Positions 8,902 to 18,151 are shown, counted from the first letter of the stretch. The stretch is DNA of 38,780 bases from Acetobacter sp. AN02 (GCF_029759835.1 NZ_JAJJND010000015.1:1-38780), one strand, 5' to 3'. Notes: generated from the sequence alone by a model not told the origin. Program-made: numbers and translations.

Positions 8902-11421
8902 TTACTTCCGGTTCCACCAGCCGCGGCGTGGCTTCTCTGAAGGTTCCGCATCATCGATGACGACAGGCTGGACGACGACGGAGGGGCGCTCTGCCGGTTT
9001 CTCTGCCACGGCGGGAGCAGGAGCTGCCTCTTCCGCGACGATGACATCCACGTCTCCGGTCACATCGCTTTCGGCAGCTGGTTTACGACCACGCCGTCCT
9101 CCGCGGAGGTAGCGGGAACCGCGTCGGCCGCGGGGTTTTTCCTCTGCAGCCGGAACTTCTTTCGCTTCTGCATGGGTGGCTTCGGCCGCTGCGTTTTCTT
9201 CCGGCTCGTCTTCTTCCGGAGCCGGAGCGATATATTCAACCGCCTCCTGCTCCTGATCGGTATCGTCCATCAGATCGAAGATGTCCGTATATCCGCCTCC
9301 GAACGGATCTGCCGGTGTCGGGCCGCGCCAGTCCTGACGCGGGGCCTCAGCGGGCTGCACCGTGCGGCCTTTGCGGGCCATTCTCGTGCGGCTGCGACCG
9401 GGCATGAGGTTTTCCTGCGTTCCGGTCCGGGTTGTTTCTGCCACAATCGGCTCGGGAGCATCGGCCTCTCCTTCCTCGGGAAGGAGATCGCTGCCGGTCT
9501 CGTTCTGCTGATCTTCCTGACCGCGCTGACCGTTCCGGCGGCGACGGCGGCGGCGACGGCGGCGGCCGGTTTCCTCTCCGCCGTTTTCCTCTTCTGCGGA
9601 AAGCGGAGCGGCTGTTTCCTCGCTCTCCTCGGCGGGGTCTCCGGCGGGCATGTCGTCTGCGGGGGATGTGTGCCGGATCGGGATATCGCGTATTTCCTGT
9701 TCCGGAGCGTTCTGTCTGGCCTGTGTCTGTGCACGGACCCGCTCCACCCGGATGGTCGGGATCGGCAGGCTTGAATCGGCTGCGAACTGCACCGTCATGT
9801 CGTGGCGGGATTCGAGTTCCGCGAGCCAGGAGCGTTTGTGGTTCAGGATGTAGAGCGCGATCTCTCCTGCCACATGGACGATGATTTCCGCGCTGCGGCG
9901 ACGTGCACCTTCTTCCTCGACCGCGCGGAGCACGTGCAGGGCCGAGCTTTCGATCCCGCGTATGATCCCCGTGCCCTGGCAGTGCGGGCAGGTGATGAAG
10001 GCGGATTCCGCGACGGACGGCCGCAGACGCTGGCGTGACATTTCCAGCAGGCCGAAATGGGAGATGCCGCCGACCTGGATGCGGGCGCGGTCGTGTCTGA
10101 GGGCTTCTTTCAGACGCCGTTCGACCTGACCGTTGTGGCGGCGGGATTCCATGTCGATGAAATCGATTACGATCAGCCCTGCGAGGTCGCGCAGGCGGAG
10201 CTGGCGGGCGACTTCATCGGCGGCTTCAAGGTTTGTCTTGACCGCCGTTTCCTCGATATTGCGTTCCCGTGTGGACCGGCCGGAGTTCACGTCGATCGAG
10301 ACGAGGGCTTCCGTCTGGTTGATGACCAGATAGCCGCCGGAGCGGAGCTGCACCGTGGGGGAGAGCATTGCATCGAGCTGCCCTTCCACCTGGTAATGCG
10401 CGAACAGCGGCTGGTGCTCCTTGCGCCACATATGCACTTTCTGCACGTTCTGCGGCATGAGCATACGCATGAAGTCACGCGCGGCTTTCCAGGCGGTCTC
10501 TCCGTCCACGACGATTTCCTCGATGTCGCGGGTGTAGACATCGCGGATTGCGCGCTTGATCAGGCTGGCTTCTTCGTAGATGAGCGCCGGGGCCATCGAT
10601 TTCATGGTGAGTTCGCGGATATCGTCCCACAGATGGAGGAGATATTCGCAGTCCCGCATGACTTCCGGGCGCGGTCTCTGTGCGCCTGCCGTGCGGACGA
10701 TCATGGCCATGCCACGCGGAAGCTGGAGTTCGGCGATGATGTCTTTCAGGCGGCGTCTGTCACTGGCGGATGTGATTTTCCGCGATACGCCACCGCCGCG
10801 AAGGGCGTTGGGCATCAGCACGCAGTAGCGTCCGGCGAGGGAGACGTAGGTTGTCAGGGCGGCGCCCTTGTTCCCGCGTTCTTCCTTGACGACCTGGATC
10901 AGCAGGACCTGGCGTCTGCGGATGACTTCCTGGATCTTGTAGCTCCGCAGGAAGCGGGCCATTTTTTTCTGGATGAGGGCTTCGTCGCCCGTGTCGGTCT
11001 CTCCGCCGACATAGTCGGGCGCGGGCATCTCTGCCTCTGCGGAGGCGGTCTCTGCGGAGTCCGTGTCCTGCACGTCCTCTTCCGATTCCGCGACGATGTC
11101 CTCACCATCGTTGTCGGCTGAGGCTGCGGCCAGTTCCTCTTCCTGCAGCGCGAGGAGTTTCTCGCGGTCGGCCACCGGAATCTGGAAGTAGTCCGGGTGA
11201 ATTTCGCTGAATGCCAGGAAGCCGTGCCGGTTGCCGCCGTATTCGACGAAGGCGGCCTGGAGGCTTGGCTCTATGCGGATAACCTTGGCGAGATAGATAT
11301 TACCTTTAAGCTGTTTTTTGCTTGAGGATTCGACGTCGTAGTCGTCAAGCCTGTTTCCGTCCGTGACGACGACACGCGTTTCCTCCGCGTGCGTCGCATC
11401 GATTAACATACGCCTGGTCAT
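8902..11421 (-). CDS. rne: Ribonuclease E/G
   Basis: Endoribonuclease that initiates mRNA decay and processes rRNA and tRNA precursors. The 839-residue protein starts at ATG 11421 (MTRRMLIDATH), with GGAG 11 bases upstream; the longer TTG frame is not needed. The S1 domain starts around residue 38 and is split by an acidic insertion (~92-150), as in other alphaproteobacterial RNase E. DNase I-like catalytic aspartates are in SIDVNSG (D377) and VIDFID (D420); the zinc-link cysteines are in CPHCQGTG (478-481). The C-terminal third is low complexity: an arginine run (about ten in a row), acidic stretches and a basic end, typical of the RNA-binding, partner-binding tail. Confidence 0.94.
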   Translation of the reverse strand: MTRRMLIDATHAEETRVVVTDGNRLDDYDVESSSKKQLKGNIYLAKVIRIEPSLQAAFVEYGGNRHGFLAFSEIHPDYFQIPVADREKLLALQEEELAAASADNDGEDIVAESEEDVQDTDSAETASAEAEMPAPDYVGGETDTGDEALIQKKMARFLRSYKIQEVIRRRQVLLIQVVKEERGNKGAALTTYVSLAGRYCVLMPNALRGGGVSRKITSASDRRRLKDIIAELQLPRGMAMIVRTAGAQRPRPEVMRDCEYLLHLWDDIRELTMKSMAPALIYEEASLIKRAIRDVYTRDIEEIVVDGETAWKAARDFMRMLMPQNVQKVHMWRKEHQPLFAHYQVEGQLDAMLSPTVQLRSGGYLVINQTEALVSIDVNSGRSTRERNIEETAVKTNLEAADEVARQLRLRDLAGLIVIDFIDMESRRHNGQVERRLKEALRHDRARIQVGGISHFGLLEMSRQRLRPSVAESAFITCPHCQGTGIIRGIESSALHVLRAVEEEGARRRSAEIIVHVAGEIALYILNHKRSWLAELESRHDMTVQFAADSSLPIPTIRVERVRAQTQARQNAPEQEIRDIPIRHTSPADDMPAGDPAEESEETAAPLSAEEENGGEETGRRRRRRRRRRNGQRGQEDQQNETGSDLLPEEGEADAPEPIVAETTRTGTQENLMPGRSRTRMARKGRTVQPAEAPRQDWRGPTPADPFGGGYTDIFDLMDDTDQEQEAVEYIAPAPEEDEPEENAAAEATHAEAKEVPAAEEKPRGRRGSRYLRGGRRGRKPAAESDVTGDVDVIVAEEAAPAPAVAEKPAERPSVVVQPVVIDDAEPSEKPRRGWWNRK

Positions 11422-11906
11422 TAAAAGAAGAACTCCGGAATGCTTCCGCCTGGAAACGCTGACGACGGGATCCGGCATCGGGCCGCGCGCGATATGGAGA
11501 TACGGAGAGCAAATGAGACGGACCGTCGTTGCCAGGGCGCGGGTTCATTTCCGGGAGACGATACGCGAAGGAGACGCGACGGCGCGCTGCATGTGCAGTG
11601 CACGGCCTTTCCTCTCTCAGCTTTATTCTTCCGCGAACTCTGTCCATTCACCCGACAGTCAGTAATAAAATCCTTCCCGGCCTGCCTGCAGCTGCAGGGC
11701 GCGGCCAGGTGCGGAGGATACAGCCTGCCCGGGGCAGACGTTACACTTCCGCGTCAGGCGACGATGACTGAAATTTCAGGGCAGTGCAACTCCGCCTCTG
11801 CGTTTTTCCGCCCTGCGCCACAGTTCTGCCTCAGAATAACGGTTTATTCAGGACATTCCGACAGGCTCCCGAGAAGCAGAAACACTGCATGACGGAAAGG
11901 TTTTTC
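11422..11906. other. 485-bp divergent spacer between rne and amiC
   Basis: No gene is supported here, although GC-rich open frames run through it on both strands. It must hold the rne leader and the amiC promoter. RNase E leaders are often long and autoregulated, so a structured rne 5' UTR is plausible. A perfect 14-bp palindrome CCTGCAGCTGCAGG lies at 11685-11698. I could not fix promoter boxes. Confidence 0.5.
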
Positions 11907-12785
11907 ATGACTTCCCCGACAGATCCGTCTCTGCTTCGTCTTTATCGCCGGCGTTTTCTTTCCCTGACTGCCGCGAGCGGCTGTGTGGCGTCCCCTGCCC
12001 TTGCGCGTGTGAAATCCTCTGCGTCCTCCGGGCATTCCCTGTTTTCACCTGCCGTGTCCTCACCGGCGGTTCATCGCGGTGCGCAGCCGCCTGCTCCTCT
12101 GATTGTTCTTGATCCCGGTCATGGCGGGAAGGATCCGGGGGCTATTGGCTATGCCGGGACGTATGAGAAGCATATTTCCGTTGCGACGGCTGCTGAGCTG
12201 CGGCGGCATATTATGGGAACCGGCAGGTATCGTGTGGCTCTGACGCGTTCAGAGGATCATTTCATCCCCCTTGAGGGGCGTGTTGAATTTGCGCAGAAGC
12301 ACGGGGCGGCTCTGTTTATTTCCATGCATGCGGATGCCCTGCATGATCACAACGTGCGGGGAGCCAGTGTTTATACGCTGAGTTCCCGGGCTTCAGATTC
12401 CCAGTCTGCGGCTCTGGCCACGACCGAGAACAATGCTGATACGTTCGGTGGTTCGCATGTTCATGCCACCTCGCCTGAGGTGCAGAAAATTCTTGCCAGC
12501 CTTGTCAGTGAGGAGACAAGGAGCGGGTCTGCGCATATGGCCCAGGCTGTTGTCGGTTCATTCCGGTCGCGTATAGCGCTTCTGAGCAATCCTTCGCGCC
12601 ATGCGGCTTTTGTTGTTCTGAAGGCCGCTGATATTCCGTCCGTTCTTGTGGAAATGGGCTTTATGTCCAATCCCGCTGACGAGACGGCCCTGAGGCAGAG
12701 CGCGCACCGGACACGCATCGCCACGGCGATGTGCGATGCGATTGACCGGTATTTCGCAACCCGGCCTTCCGGGCTACAGGGCTGA
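11907..12785 (+). CDS. amiC: Tat-exported N-acetylmuramoyl-L-alanine amidase (AmiC-like)
   Basis: Zinc amidase that cleaves the amide bond between muramic acid and the stem peptide during cell separation. The start ATG 11907 has GGAAAGG six bases upstream and gives a 292-residue protein; an ATG at 11889 is less well placed. The N terminus is a twin-arginine signal: YRRRFLSL at 13-20, then SGCVASPALA. E. coli AmiA and AmiC are also Tat substrates. The Amidase_3 domain has LDPGHGGKDPG with zinc ligand H72, E87 in YEKHIS, H141 in SMHAD, and the C-terminal VEMGFMSN glutamate. There is no AMIN domain. It ends directly against the convergent DJ-1 gene. Confidence 0.9.
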   Translation: MTSPTDPSLLRLYRRRFLSLTAASGCVASPALARVKSSASSGHSLFSPAVSSPAVHRGAQPPAPLIVLDPGHGGKDPGAIGYAGTYEKHISVATAAELRRHIMGTGRYRVALTRSEDHFIPLEGRVEFAQKHGAALFISMHADALHDHNVRGASVYTLSSRASDSQSAALATTENNADTFGGSHVHATSPEVQKILASLVSEETRSGSAHMAQAVVGSFRSRIALLSNPSRHAAFVVLKAADIPSVLVEMGFMSNPADETALRQSAHRTRIATAMCDAIDRYFATRPSGLQG

Positions 12786-13364
12786 TTACAGGGAGATACG
12801 CGCGCCGAGCACGGCTGCGAACTGGGACAGCCAGGCGGGGTGTGCGGTCCAGACCGGGGCCGTGACCAGGAGGTCGTCGGTGACGGCTTCGGTCATGCCG
12901 ATATCGGCGTATGTTCCGCCGGCGAGTTCCACTTCCGGTTGGCATGCCGGATAGCATGAGACTTTTCGCCCCTTCAGCATTCCGGCTGCAGCGAGGATCT
13001 GGGCACCGTGACAGATACAGGCGATCGGACGGTCTGAAAAAGACTTTACAAGATCGATGGCTTTCTGATTCATCCGCATATATTCGGGCATGCGGCCGCC
13101 GGGGATGATCAGACCGATATAGTCGTCTGTATTGATTTTCGCGAAATCCGCATTGATCTCGAAATTATGCCCGCGCTTTTCGCTGTAGGTCTGCGCGCCT
13201 TCAAAATCATGAATAGCCGTCACGATTTTATCGCCCGGTTTCTTGTCCGGACAGACGACATCCACTTTATAGCCCAGCATCGAAAGCGCCTGAAACGGCA
13301 CCATGATTTCGTAATCCTCGACGTAGTCTCCGCCAAGAATCAGAAGACGAATATCGTCAGCCAT
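12786..13364 (-). CDS. DJ-1/PfpI family protein
   Basis: A 192-residue class I glutamine-amidotransferase-like protein. Family members are reported as glyoxalase/deglycase-type stress proteins or peptidases; the activity of this one cannot be read from sequence. The nucleophile is Cys118 in ACICHGAQ, the nucleophile-elbow motif, with the conserved acidic residue in VEDYE (15-19). The start ATG 13364 follows AGGGAG and overlaps the end of moaB by eight bases, so the pair is translationally linked. Its stop codon is immediately adjacent to the amiC stop with no spacer. Confidence 0.85.
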   Translation of the reverse strand: MADDIRLLILGGDYVEDYEIMVPFQALSMLGYKVDVVCPDKKPGDKIVTAIHDFEGAQTYSEKRGHNFEINADFAKINTDDYIGLIIPGGRMPEYMRMNQKAIDLVKSFSDRPIACICHGAQILAAAGMLKGRKVSCYPACQPEVELAGGTYADIGMTEAVTDDLLVTAPVWTAHPAWLSQFAAVLGARISL

Positions 13365-13905
13365 GATGATCTCCCTGGATATGCTCACGCAGGCGCGGCA
13401 TCAGTTCGACGAAGTTGCAGGGACGGTGTCTGCTGTCGAGCTGGAATTTCAGAATATCGTCCCAGCCGTCCCTGACTGCGCCGGTTGAGCCGGGAAGTGC
13501 GAAGAGATAGGTCCCGCCGGCCACTCCGGCGAGGGCCCGCGACTGTATGGTTGAGGTGCCTATTTTTGCGTAGGACAGCATCCGGAAGAGTTCTCCGAAG
13601 CCTTCTATGTCCTTTTCGATGACCTGCCGGAAGGCTTCGGGTGTGACGTCACGTCCCGTCACGCCGGTTCCGCCGGAGCTGATCACGACGTCCACCTGGG
13701 GATCGCTGATCCAGGCTTTCAGGATAGCGGCGATCTGATCCCGGTCATCTGGCACGATGCGGCGATCTGCCAGGATGTGTCCTGCGGCTTCGATACGCCC
13801 GGCGAGGGCGTCTCCTGATCTGTCATCGACGAGTGTACGGCTGTCTGATACGGTCAGGACAGCGATACGTACCGGCAGGAAGGGAAGCGATTCATCCAGA
13901 GGCAT
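13357..13905 (-). CDS. moaB: Molybdopterin biosynthesis protein MoaB/Mog family
   Basis: Family members bind molybdopterin and adenylylate it during molybdenum cofactor synthesis. The 182-residue protein carries [10 protein letters not shown] (15-24), DDRSGDALA and the ligand-binding loop [18 protein letters not shown] (75-92), plus [14 protein letters not shown] near the C terminus. These features match the MoaB/Mog single-domain family. No other cofactor genes are nearby. It overlaps the DJ-1 gene downstream; the Shine-Dalgarno at ATG 13905 is weak. Confidence 0.88.
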   Translation of the reverse strand: MPLDESLPFLPVRIAVLTVSDSRTLVDDRSGDALAGRIEAAGHILADRRIVPDDRDQIAAILKAWISDPQVDVVISSGGTGVTGRDVTPEAFRQVIEKDIEGFGELFRMLSYAKIGTSTIQSRALAGVAGGTYLFALPGSTGAVRDGWDDILKFQLDSRHRPCNFVELMPRLREHIQGDHHG

Positions 13906-13979
13906 TCAGGCAACACAGTCAGGTCAGGTGAAACAGGGTATAACCCTACTCCGCCCTCCTGACGTGTCAATGAACGACA

Positions 13980-15113
13980 TCAGATGTAGTATTCCTCCAG
14001 CGGCTCGAAGCCGTTGAAGCTGGTTGAGCAGTAGGTTGAGACGTAGGCTCCCGTTCCTGCGATTTCCACGCGGTCTCCGCTTTTGAGGTCGCGCGGCAGT
14101 TCGTAGTAGCTTTTCTCGTACATGATATCTGCGCCGTCGCAGGTTGGTCCTGCGAGAAAGACCTGATCCATCAGCGGCGAGAGTGCTCCGCGGGCGCTGA
14201 CCGGATAGCGGATGGACTCGCCTTCCGTTTCCGCCAGACCGCCGAAGCGGCCGATATCCAGATAGACCCAGCGGGGTCCGTCCTGGCGGCCGCGTCTGCT
14301 GACCAGCACGACTTCGGTGGAGACCATTCCGGCGGCGCCGACGATGAAACGTCCGGGCTCAATCAGGATTTCCGGGATGGCGTTTCCGAAATGGCGCACC
14401 AGCGCGCCGGAGATTGCCCCGCCGAAATGATCGATTTCCGGCACGTCGTCGCGATAGCGGATCGGGAAACCACCCCCGAGATTGATCATCCGGAGATCGA
14501 CGCCGCGGTCGCGCAGACGGTGCACCAGCCCTGCGACGCGCTCTATGGCTGTCTCGTAGGCGGATGAGGATGTCTGCTGGCTTCCGACGTGGAAGGAGGC
14601 ACCGAACGGAACGAGGCCGAGGGCTTCCGCGTCTGCAAGCAGTTCTTCCGCGCTTTCGACGGTTGTGCCGAATTTGCGGGAAAGCGGCCATTCCGCGCCG
14701 TAATTATCAACGAGCAGGCGGCAGTATACTTTCGATCCCGGCGCGTGTTCGGCCAGTTTCTCCAGTTCTTCCCTGCTGTCGAAGGCGAACAGGCGGATGC
14801 CCGCATCCCATGCGCTGGCGATGGCGGAGACTTTTTTGACTGTGTTTCCGAAGGAAATCTGCTCCGGAGATGCGCCCGCGCTCAGGCAGAGGCGGATTTC
14901 CTCCCAGGAGGCCGCATCGAAGCAGGCACCGAGGCTGACCAGCCGCTCCAGAATGGGAGCTGCGGGATTTGCCTTGACTGCATAATAGATTTTTGCGACC
15001 GGCAGCGCGGCCTGAAGGGCGGCGTAGCGGGCCTCGACCTCGTCCACGTCTACGACGAGGCATGGCGTGGGAGGATTCTGCTCTTCGAGAAAACGATGGA
15101 CTTTGGGCGTCAT
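13980..15113 (-). CDS. Ornithine decarboxylase, PLP-dependent group IV fold
   Basis: Decarboxylates ornithine (possibly lysine) to start polyamine synthesis. The 377-residue protein, starting at ATG 15113 with AAGGG eight bases upstream, has the PLP lysine K47 in YYAVKANP, the HVGSQQ motif, the glycine-rich NLGGGFP phosphate loop, IEPGRF, and the catalytic cysteine C325 in GPTCDGAD. The C terminus ends in the family's FNGFEPLEEYYI. This is the short eukaryote-like ODC common in alphaproteobacteria, not the large SpeC type. A GTG nine bases upstream is too close to the Shine-Dalgarno. It is preceded by a conserved-looking leader. Confidence 0.9.
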   Translation of the reverse strand: MTPKVHRFLEEQNPPTPCLVVDVDEVEARYAALQAALPVAKIYYAVKANPAAPILERLVSLGACFDAASWEEIRLCLSAGASPEQISFGNTVKKVSAIASAWDAGIRLFAFDSREELEKLAEHAPGSKVYCRLLVDNYGAEWPLSRKFGTTVESAEELLADAEALGLVPFGASFHVGSQQTSSSAYETAIERVAGLVHRLRDRGVDLRMINLGGGFPIRYRDDVPEIDHFGGAISGALVRHFGNAIPEILIEPGRFIVGAAGMVSTEVVLVSRRGRQDGPRWVYLDIGRFGGLAETEGESIRYPVSARGALSPLMDQVFLAGPTCDGADIMYEKSYYELPRDLKSGDRVEIAGTGAYVSTYCSTSFNGFEPLEEYYI

Positions 15114-15114
15114 T

Positions 15115-15300
15115 TCACTCACCCTTGCTGAACTTACTCCGTCCGGAGTAAATGTTGCGAAACGGTCTAACGGACCAGCGACCAGGAGGGCTCCTTGCGG
15201 GCGCCCGATTGCCAGAACGCTTGACGTCGTTGCGTAACCTCAAAGGGCCAGTGGCACGTGCGTTGCTGCGTGTGGCGTGGACAATGAGACTTCTTCGCCA
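15115..15300 (-). promoter_or_regulatory. Candidate speF-type RNA leader of ornithine decarboxylase
   Basis: The ODC gene has a leader of over 180 bases rich in pairing. Read on the minus strand it holds a GGGCGCCCGCAAGGAGC block, the small hairpin GGTC-CGTTA-GACC, CGTTTCGCAACATT, and a perfect inverted repeat TTACTCCG-TC-CGGAGTAA (15134-15151) just before the Shine-Dalgarno. From memory these blocks resemble the alphaproteobacterial speF RNA motif found in front of ODC genes. I could not run a covariance search. A start-less or TTG-started frame stops at 15115, one base before the ODC start, so a leader-peptide mechanism is also possible. A weak promoter-like pair TTGCAT-N17-CATTGT lies just upstream. 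Confidence 0.45.
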
Positions 15301-15432
15301 CGAATGCAACGGAAAAATCGTGTTCTTCTGAAAAAACTGGTCTGACTTCAGGTTTCCGGTCTAGAAAACGCCTGATTTCTGTCGCTCTCTGTCGGGGCAG
15401 CCGGTCACAACCATGTAAAGGGACAGCCTAAT

Positions 15433-16419
15433 ATGACGGACGGACAGGCGTTGTCGCCCGCTTCAGACGATTCCGATGCGGGAGGCCCTGCCTCAACCCC
15501 TGCGTCGCGTGCGCTTTCCCCTCTTTCCTTCACGCTGAGGGACTGGTTTGCGATCGGCCGGAGTACGATTGTGGCTGCCGTGTCCGGCCCCATCATGCTG
15601 GTGGCGGCAGGCTGCGCGTTTTATACAACGCTGTCTCTTTTTCCGGCGATCAGCGCGCTTATTTCCGTCTATGGCCTGGTTTTTAATGTTCAGGATGTTG
15701 CGGAGCAGCTCAATACGATCCGGCGATTTGTTCCTGACTCGGCTTTTTCCATCATACAGAGCCGGATCAATATTCTTGTCTCAGAGCCTCATTCTTCTCT
15801 GACTTTCGGCCTTCTGGTTACGGTTTCTGTGGCTTTATGGTCTGCCTCCGCATCCACGAAGGCTATCCTTGCCGCGCTGAACTTTGCCTATGACCGCAAG
15901 GAGGAGAGGAGTTTTTTTGTTTTTCAGCTGATGGCGCTCAGTCTTACGCTTGCGGCGATCGGCGGGGCTTCCCTCAGTCTGGCGCTGGTTGTTGCTCTTC
16001 CGGTGATGATCCATTTTCTGCCGTATCTGATGATGATCAGCCCTCCTCCGGGTTCGGTTGAGCTGGCTGTCCGGCTGGGCGGCCTGGGCGTCATGCTGCT
16101 TTTTCTGATTTTTGCGAACTGCATTCTTTATAAATACGGACCGTCCCGTAAGGAGGTGCTGTGGCGCTGGGTTATTCCCGGGGCTGTGGGGGCGGCGTTT
16201 CTGTGGATCATCCTGTCTGCCGCGTTTTCGTTCTATGTGACGAATGTCGCGCAGTACGGCTCCACCTATGGCCCTCTGAGCGCCATTATTGCACTGATGA
16301 TGTGGTTTTTTGTCAGCGCCGTCGTTGTTCTGCTCGGGGCTGAGTTCAATGCGGAGATGGAGGCGCAGGCGCGCGGTATTGCACGCAAACTGCGGCTGCC
16401 CCATCACCTGGAAGACTGA
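15433..16419 (+). CDS. YihY/BrkB family inner-membrane protein
   Basis: A 328-residue multi-pass membrane protein of the YihY/BrkB family, whose function is not established (early links to RNase BN were wrong). Hydrophobic segments include VAAVSGPIMLVAAGCAFYTT, a central pair around LMALSLTLAAIGGASLSLAL and VMLLFLIFANC, and AAFLWIILSAAFSFY. The family signature YGPLSAIIALMMWFFVSAVVVLLGAEFNAE-like block is at the C terminus. AAAGGGA upstream of ATG 15433 supports the start. It converges on the rlpA-like gene with a six-base gap. Confidence 0.88.
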   Translation: MTDGQALSPASDDSDAGGPASTPASRALSPLSFTLRDWFAIGRSTIVAAVSGPIMLVAAGCAFYTTLSLFPAISALISVYGLVFNVQDVAEQLNTIRRFVPDSAFSIIQSRINILVSEPHSSLTFGLLVTVSVALWSASASTKAILAALNFAYDRKEERSFFVFQLMALSLTLAAIGGASLSLALVVALPVMIHFLPYLMMISPPPGSVELAVRLGGLGVMLLFLIFANCILYKYGPSRKEVLWRWVIPGAVGAAFLWIILSAAFSFYVTNVAQYGSTYGPLSAIIALMMWFFVSAVVVLLGAEFNAEMEAQARGIARKLRLPHHLED

Positions 16420-16425
16420 CGGGGA

Positions 16426-16923
16426 TCAGTTCTTCTTTTTTTCTTCCGGTGCGGCTGCGACCTCGACCGGTTCTATCGTGACGTTACCTACGCCCTGCCC
16501 CACCAGTCCGATTTTCTGGGCGGCGGCCTTTGAAAGGTCTATGACCCGGCCTCCGATGAACGGTCCGCGGTCATTGACTGTCACGACGACGCTGCGGCCG
16601 GTTTTTTCGGATGTGACCTTCAGATGAGATCCCATCGGTGCGCTGGGGTGCGCGGCGGTCAGTTCGGGTGCTGCCGATTTGCGCTGGCGGCGCATCGGCC
16701 GGCCTCTGTACCAGCTGGCGACGCCTTTTTCCTGAACGGATGCGGCATCGTCTTCCGGGTTTTTCGCCCTGCGGGCCATGGCTGAGCGGACGGACGCGCT
16801 CCATGACGTGCGCGCTGCGGAGTCGGCTGACGTCATCTGGGACGCAGCGGCGTGGTGCGGCCTTCCCATGAAGGAAGCTCCTGCCACAAACAGCATCATT
16901 CCGGTTTTGCGAACACGCTTCAC
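16426..16923 (-). CDS. RlpA-like double-psi beta-barrel protein, degenerate active-site region
   Basis: RlpA proteins are septal, peptidoglycan-binding lytic transglycosylases or their non-catalytic relatives. This 165-residue protein has a basic start plus hydrophobic stretch that looks like a signal peptide (MKRVRKTGMMLFVAGASF). The barrel has GVASWY, LTAAHPSAPMGSHLKVT, TGRSVVVTVNDRGPF and GRVIDLSKAAAQKIG. The usual YG..FHGR.TA.GE.FD loop is replaced by a basic, alanine-containing stretch (YRGRPMRRQRKSAAPE), so the catalytic acidic residues appear lost or moved. No SPOR domain is present. It may bind rather than cut peptidoglycan. Confidence 0.75.
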   Translation of the reverse strand: MKRVRKTGMMLFVAGASFMGRPHHAAASQMTSADSAARTSWSASVRSAMARRAKNPEDDAASVQEKGVASWYRGRPMRRQRKSAAPELTAAHPSAPMGSHLKVTSEKTGRSVVVTVNDRGPFIGGRVIDLSKAAAQKIGLVGQGVGNVTIEPVEVAAAPEEKKKN

Positions 16924-16990
16924 CCTGACTTCCTTCTCCGGTTAGGGGCAGGCGGGTTATATCAAAAATTATCCGCCAGAACAAAATCTG

Positions 16991-18151
16991 TCAGCACCTG
17001 CCTGCCCTGCGATCTGCCATTGCCTCCACGGCCTGGCGGATTTTCCTGACGGGCTCCCTTTTATAGGGGAATACGTCAGGGGAATCCTGGTCGTGGACGA
17101 TCATGCCTGTCTCGACCTCAAACACGATCAGCCTTCCCTGTGCATCCACCCCGAAATCCAGACCGAAATAATCCAGGGGCACCGCGCGGCCTATGGCCTC
17201 CAGGACTCTGGCAGCTCTCTCTCCTGTGGCTGCCTGCATATCAGTCAGGAACAGGGTCTCTTCGGCCCGGCGTTCCGGGTAGAGTTCCATACGGGCTTTG
17301 TAGTACCAGACGGCCCAGTCCGTATGGATGGCCATGTGGACCGGGAAGGGTCTGCCTTCCACGAATACGGCCCGGTATTTTCTCCACAGCCCGTCCGGGC
17401 CGCGGTAATCCGTAAAATCCGTGACGAAGAGATCCTCGTCCTGCGCATAGTCCTTCAGGGCCTGCTGCCAGTCCTGTATGGATTCTGCCTTCACCAGTTT
17501 CCGGCCTGCGTGGGAGGAGACCGGGCGCATCAGGACCGGAAAGTTCAGACCGGCGGCGGCCGCGGTGCTGTCTGCCATGCTGATACGTCTGCATTGCGGG
17601 AGGATGATATCAGCGGAGTGTGGCAATACGGAGGCTGCGCCGGTGCGGGAGAGCGCGAGCACGGCCTCTCCGCTGCCGATGACCGGCACGCCGGTTTTAC
17701 GGGCGAGTCTGTCTGCCGCGAGGATAGTTTCGCTGAGGGCGGCGTCTTCTGCGATGCAGAGGAAGATGCAGTCGAGCTGCGGGGCTATGTTTTCCAGTCT
17801 CCGCCTGGTTCTTTCCGGGATTCTGCCGTTATCGGGGAGCCAGAGCGTGTGCAGGCGGGTGGTATCGTCCAGGAGCATGCCCAGAGGCAGGTTGGTCTGG
17901 AATGTTCCGGCGGCATTGATGGCGAGGATGGTCCGGGCGGGCGGGGTTCCGGTTTCCGGCGCCATGCGGAGGGGATCTGTCAGCATCGCGGCTGCCAGAT
18001 GGGACATGGCGAGGTCCGGTTTTCCTTCGGCCTGGCATATTTCCCACAGATGATAGTGCATTTCCGCGCGTTCCCTGGGCGGGAGCGCGCGGTTTTCCAT
18101 CAGGAGGATGTTCTCCAGATCGTATCTGTCGAGAGAGGTGCTGGTCTGCAT
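16991..18151 (-). CDS. TPR plus ATP-grasp-like protein, unknown substrate
   Basis: A 386-residue protein with two parts. Residues ~15-60 are helical and TPR-like (LPPRERAEMHYHLWEICQAEGK.DLAMSHLAAAM). After NAAGTFQTNLP comes a RimK/glutathione-synthase-like ATP-grasp region: PVLMRPVSSHAGRKL (ATP-binding beta hairpin), FVTDFTDYRGPDGLWRKYRAVFVEGRPFP, and metal-binding DYFGLDFGVD.GRLIVFEVE. The C-terminal D.F.YKREPV segment is unusual. The fold suggests formation of an acyl-phosphate and ligation to an amine or thiol, but the substrate is unknown. It stands alone, divergent from the DUF3297 gene. Confidence 0.65.
   Translation of the reverse strand: MQTSTSLDRYDLENILLMENRALPPRERAEMHYHLWEICQAEGKPDLAMSHLAAAMLTDPLRMAPETGTPPARTILAINAAGTFQTNLPLGMLLDDTTRLHTLWLPDNGRIPERTRRRLENIAPQLDCIFLCIAEDAALSETILAADRLARKTGVPVIGSGEAVLALSRTGAASVLPHSADIILPQCRRISMADSTAAAAGLNFPVLMRPVSSHAGRKLVKAESIQDWQQALKDYAQDEDLFVTDFTDYRGPDGLWRKYRAVFVEGRPFPVHMAIHTDWAVWYYKARMELYPERRAEETLFLTDMQAATGERAARVLEAIGRAVPLDYFGLDFGVDAQGRLIVFEVETGMIVHDQDSPDVFPYKREPVRKIRQAVEAMADRRAGRC

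Noticed and set aside
11440-11892. 150-codon plus-strand frame in the rne-amiC spacer
   Set aside because: No family resemblance, no good ribosome binding site and composition like a GC-rich spacer.
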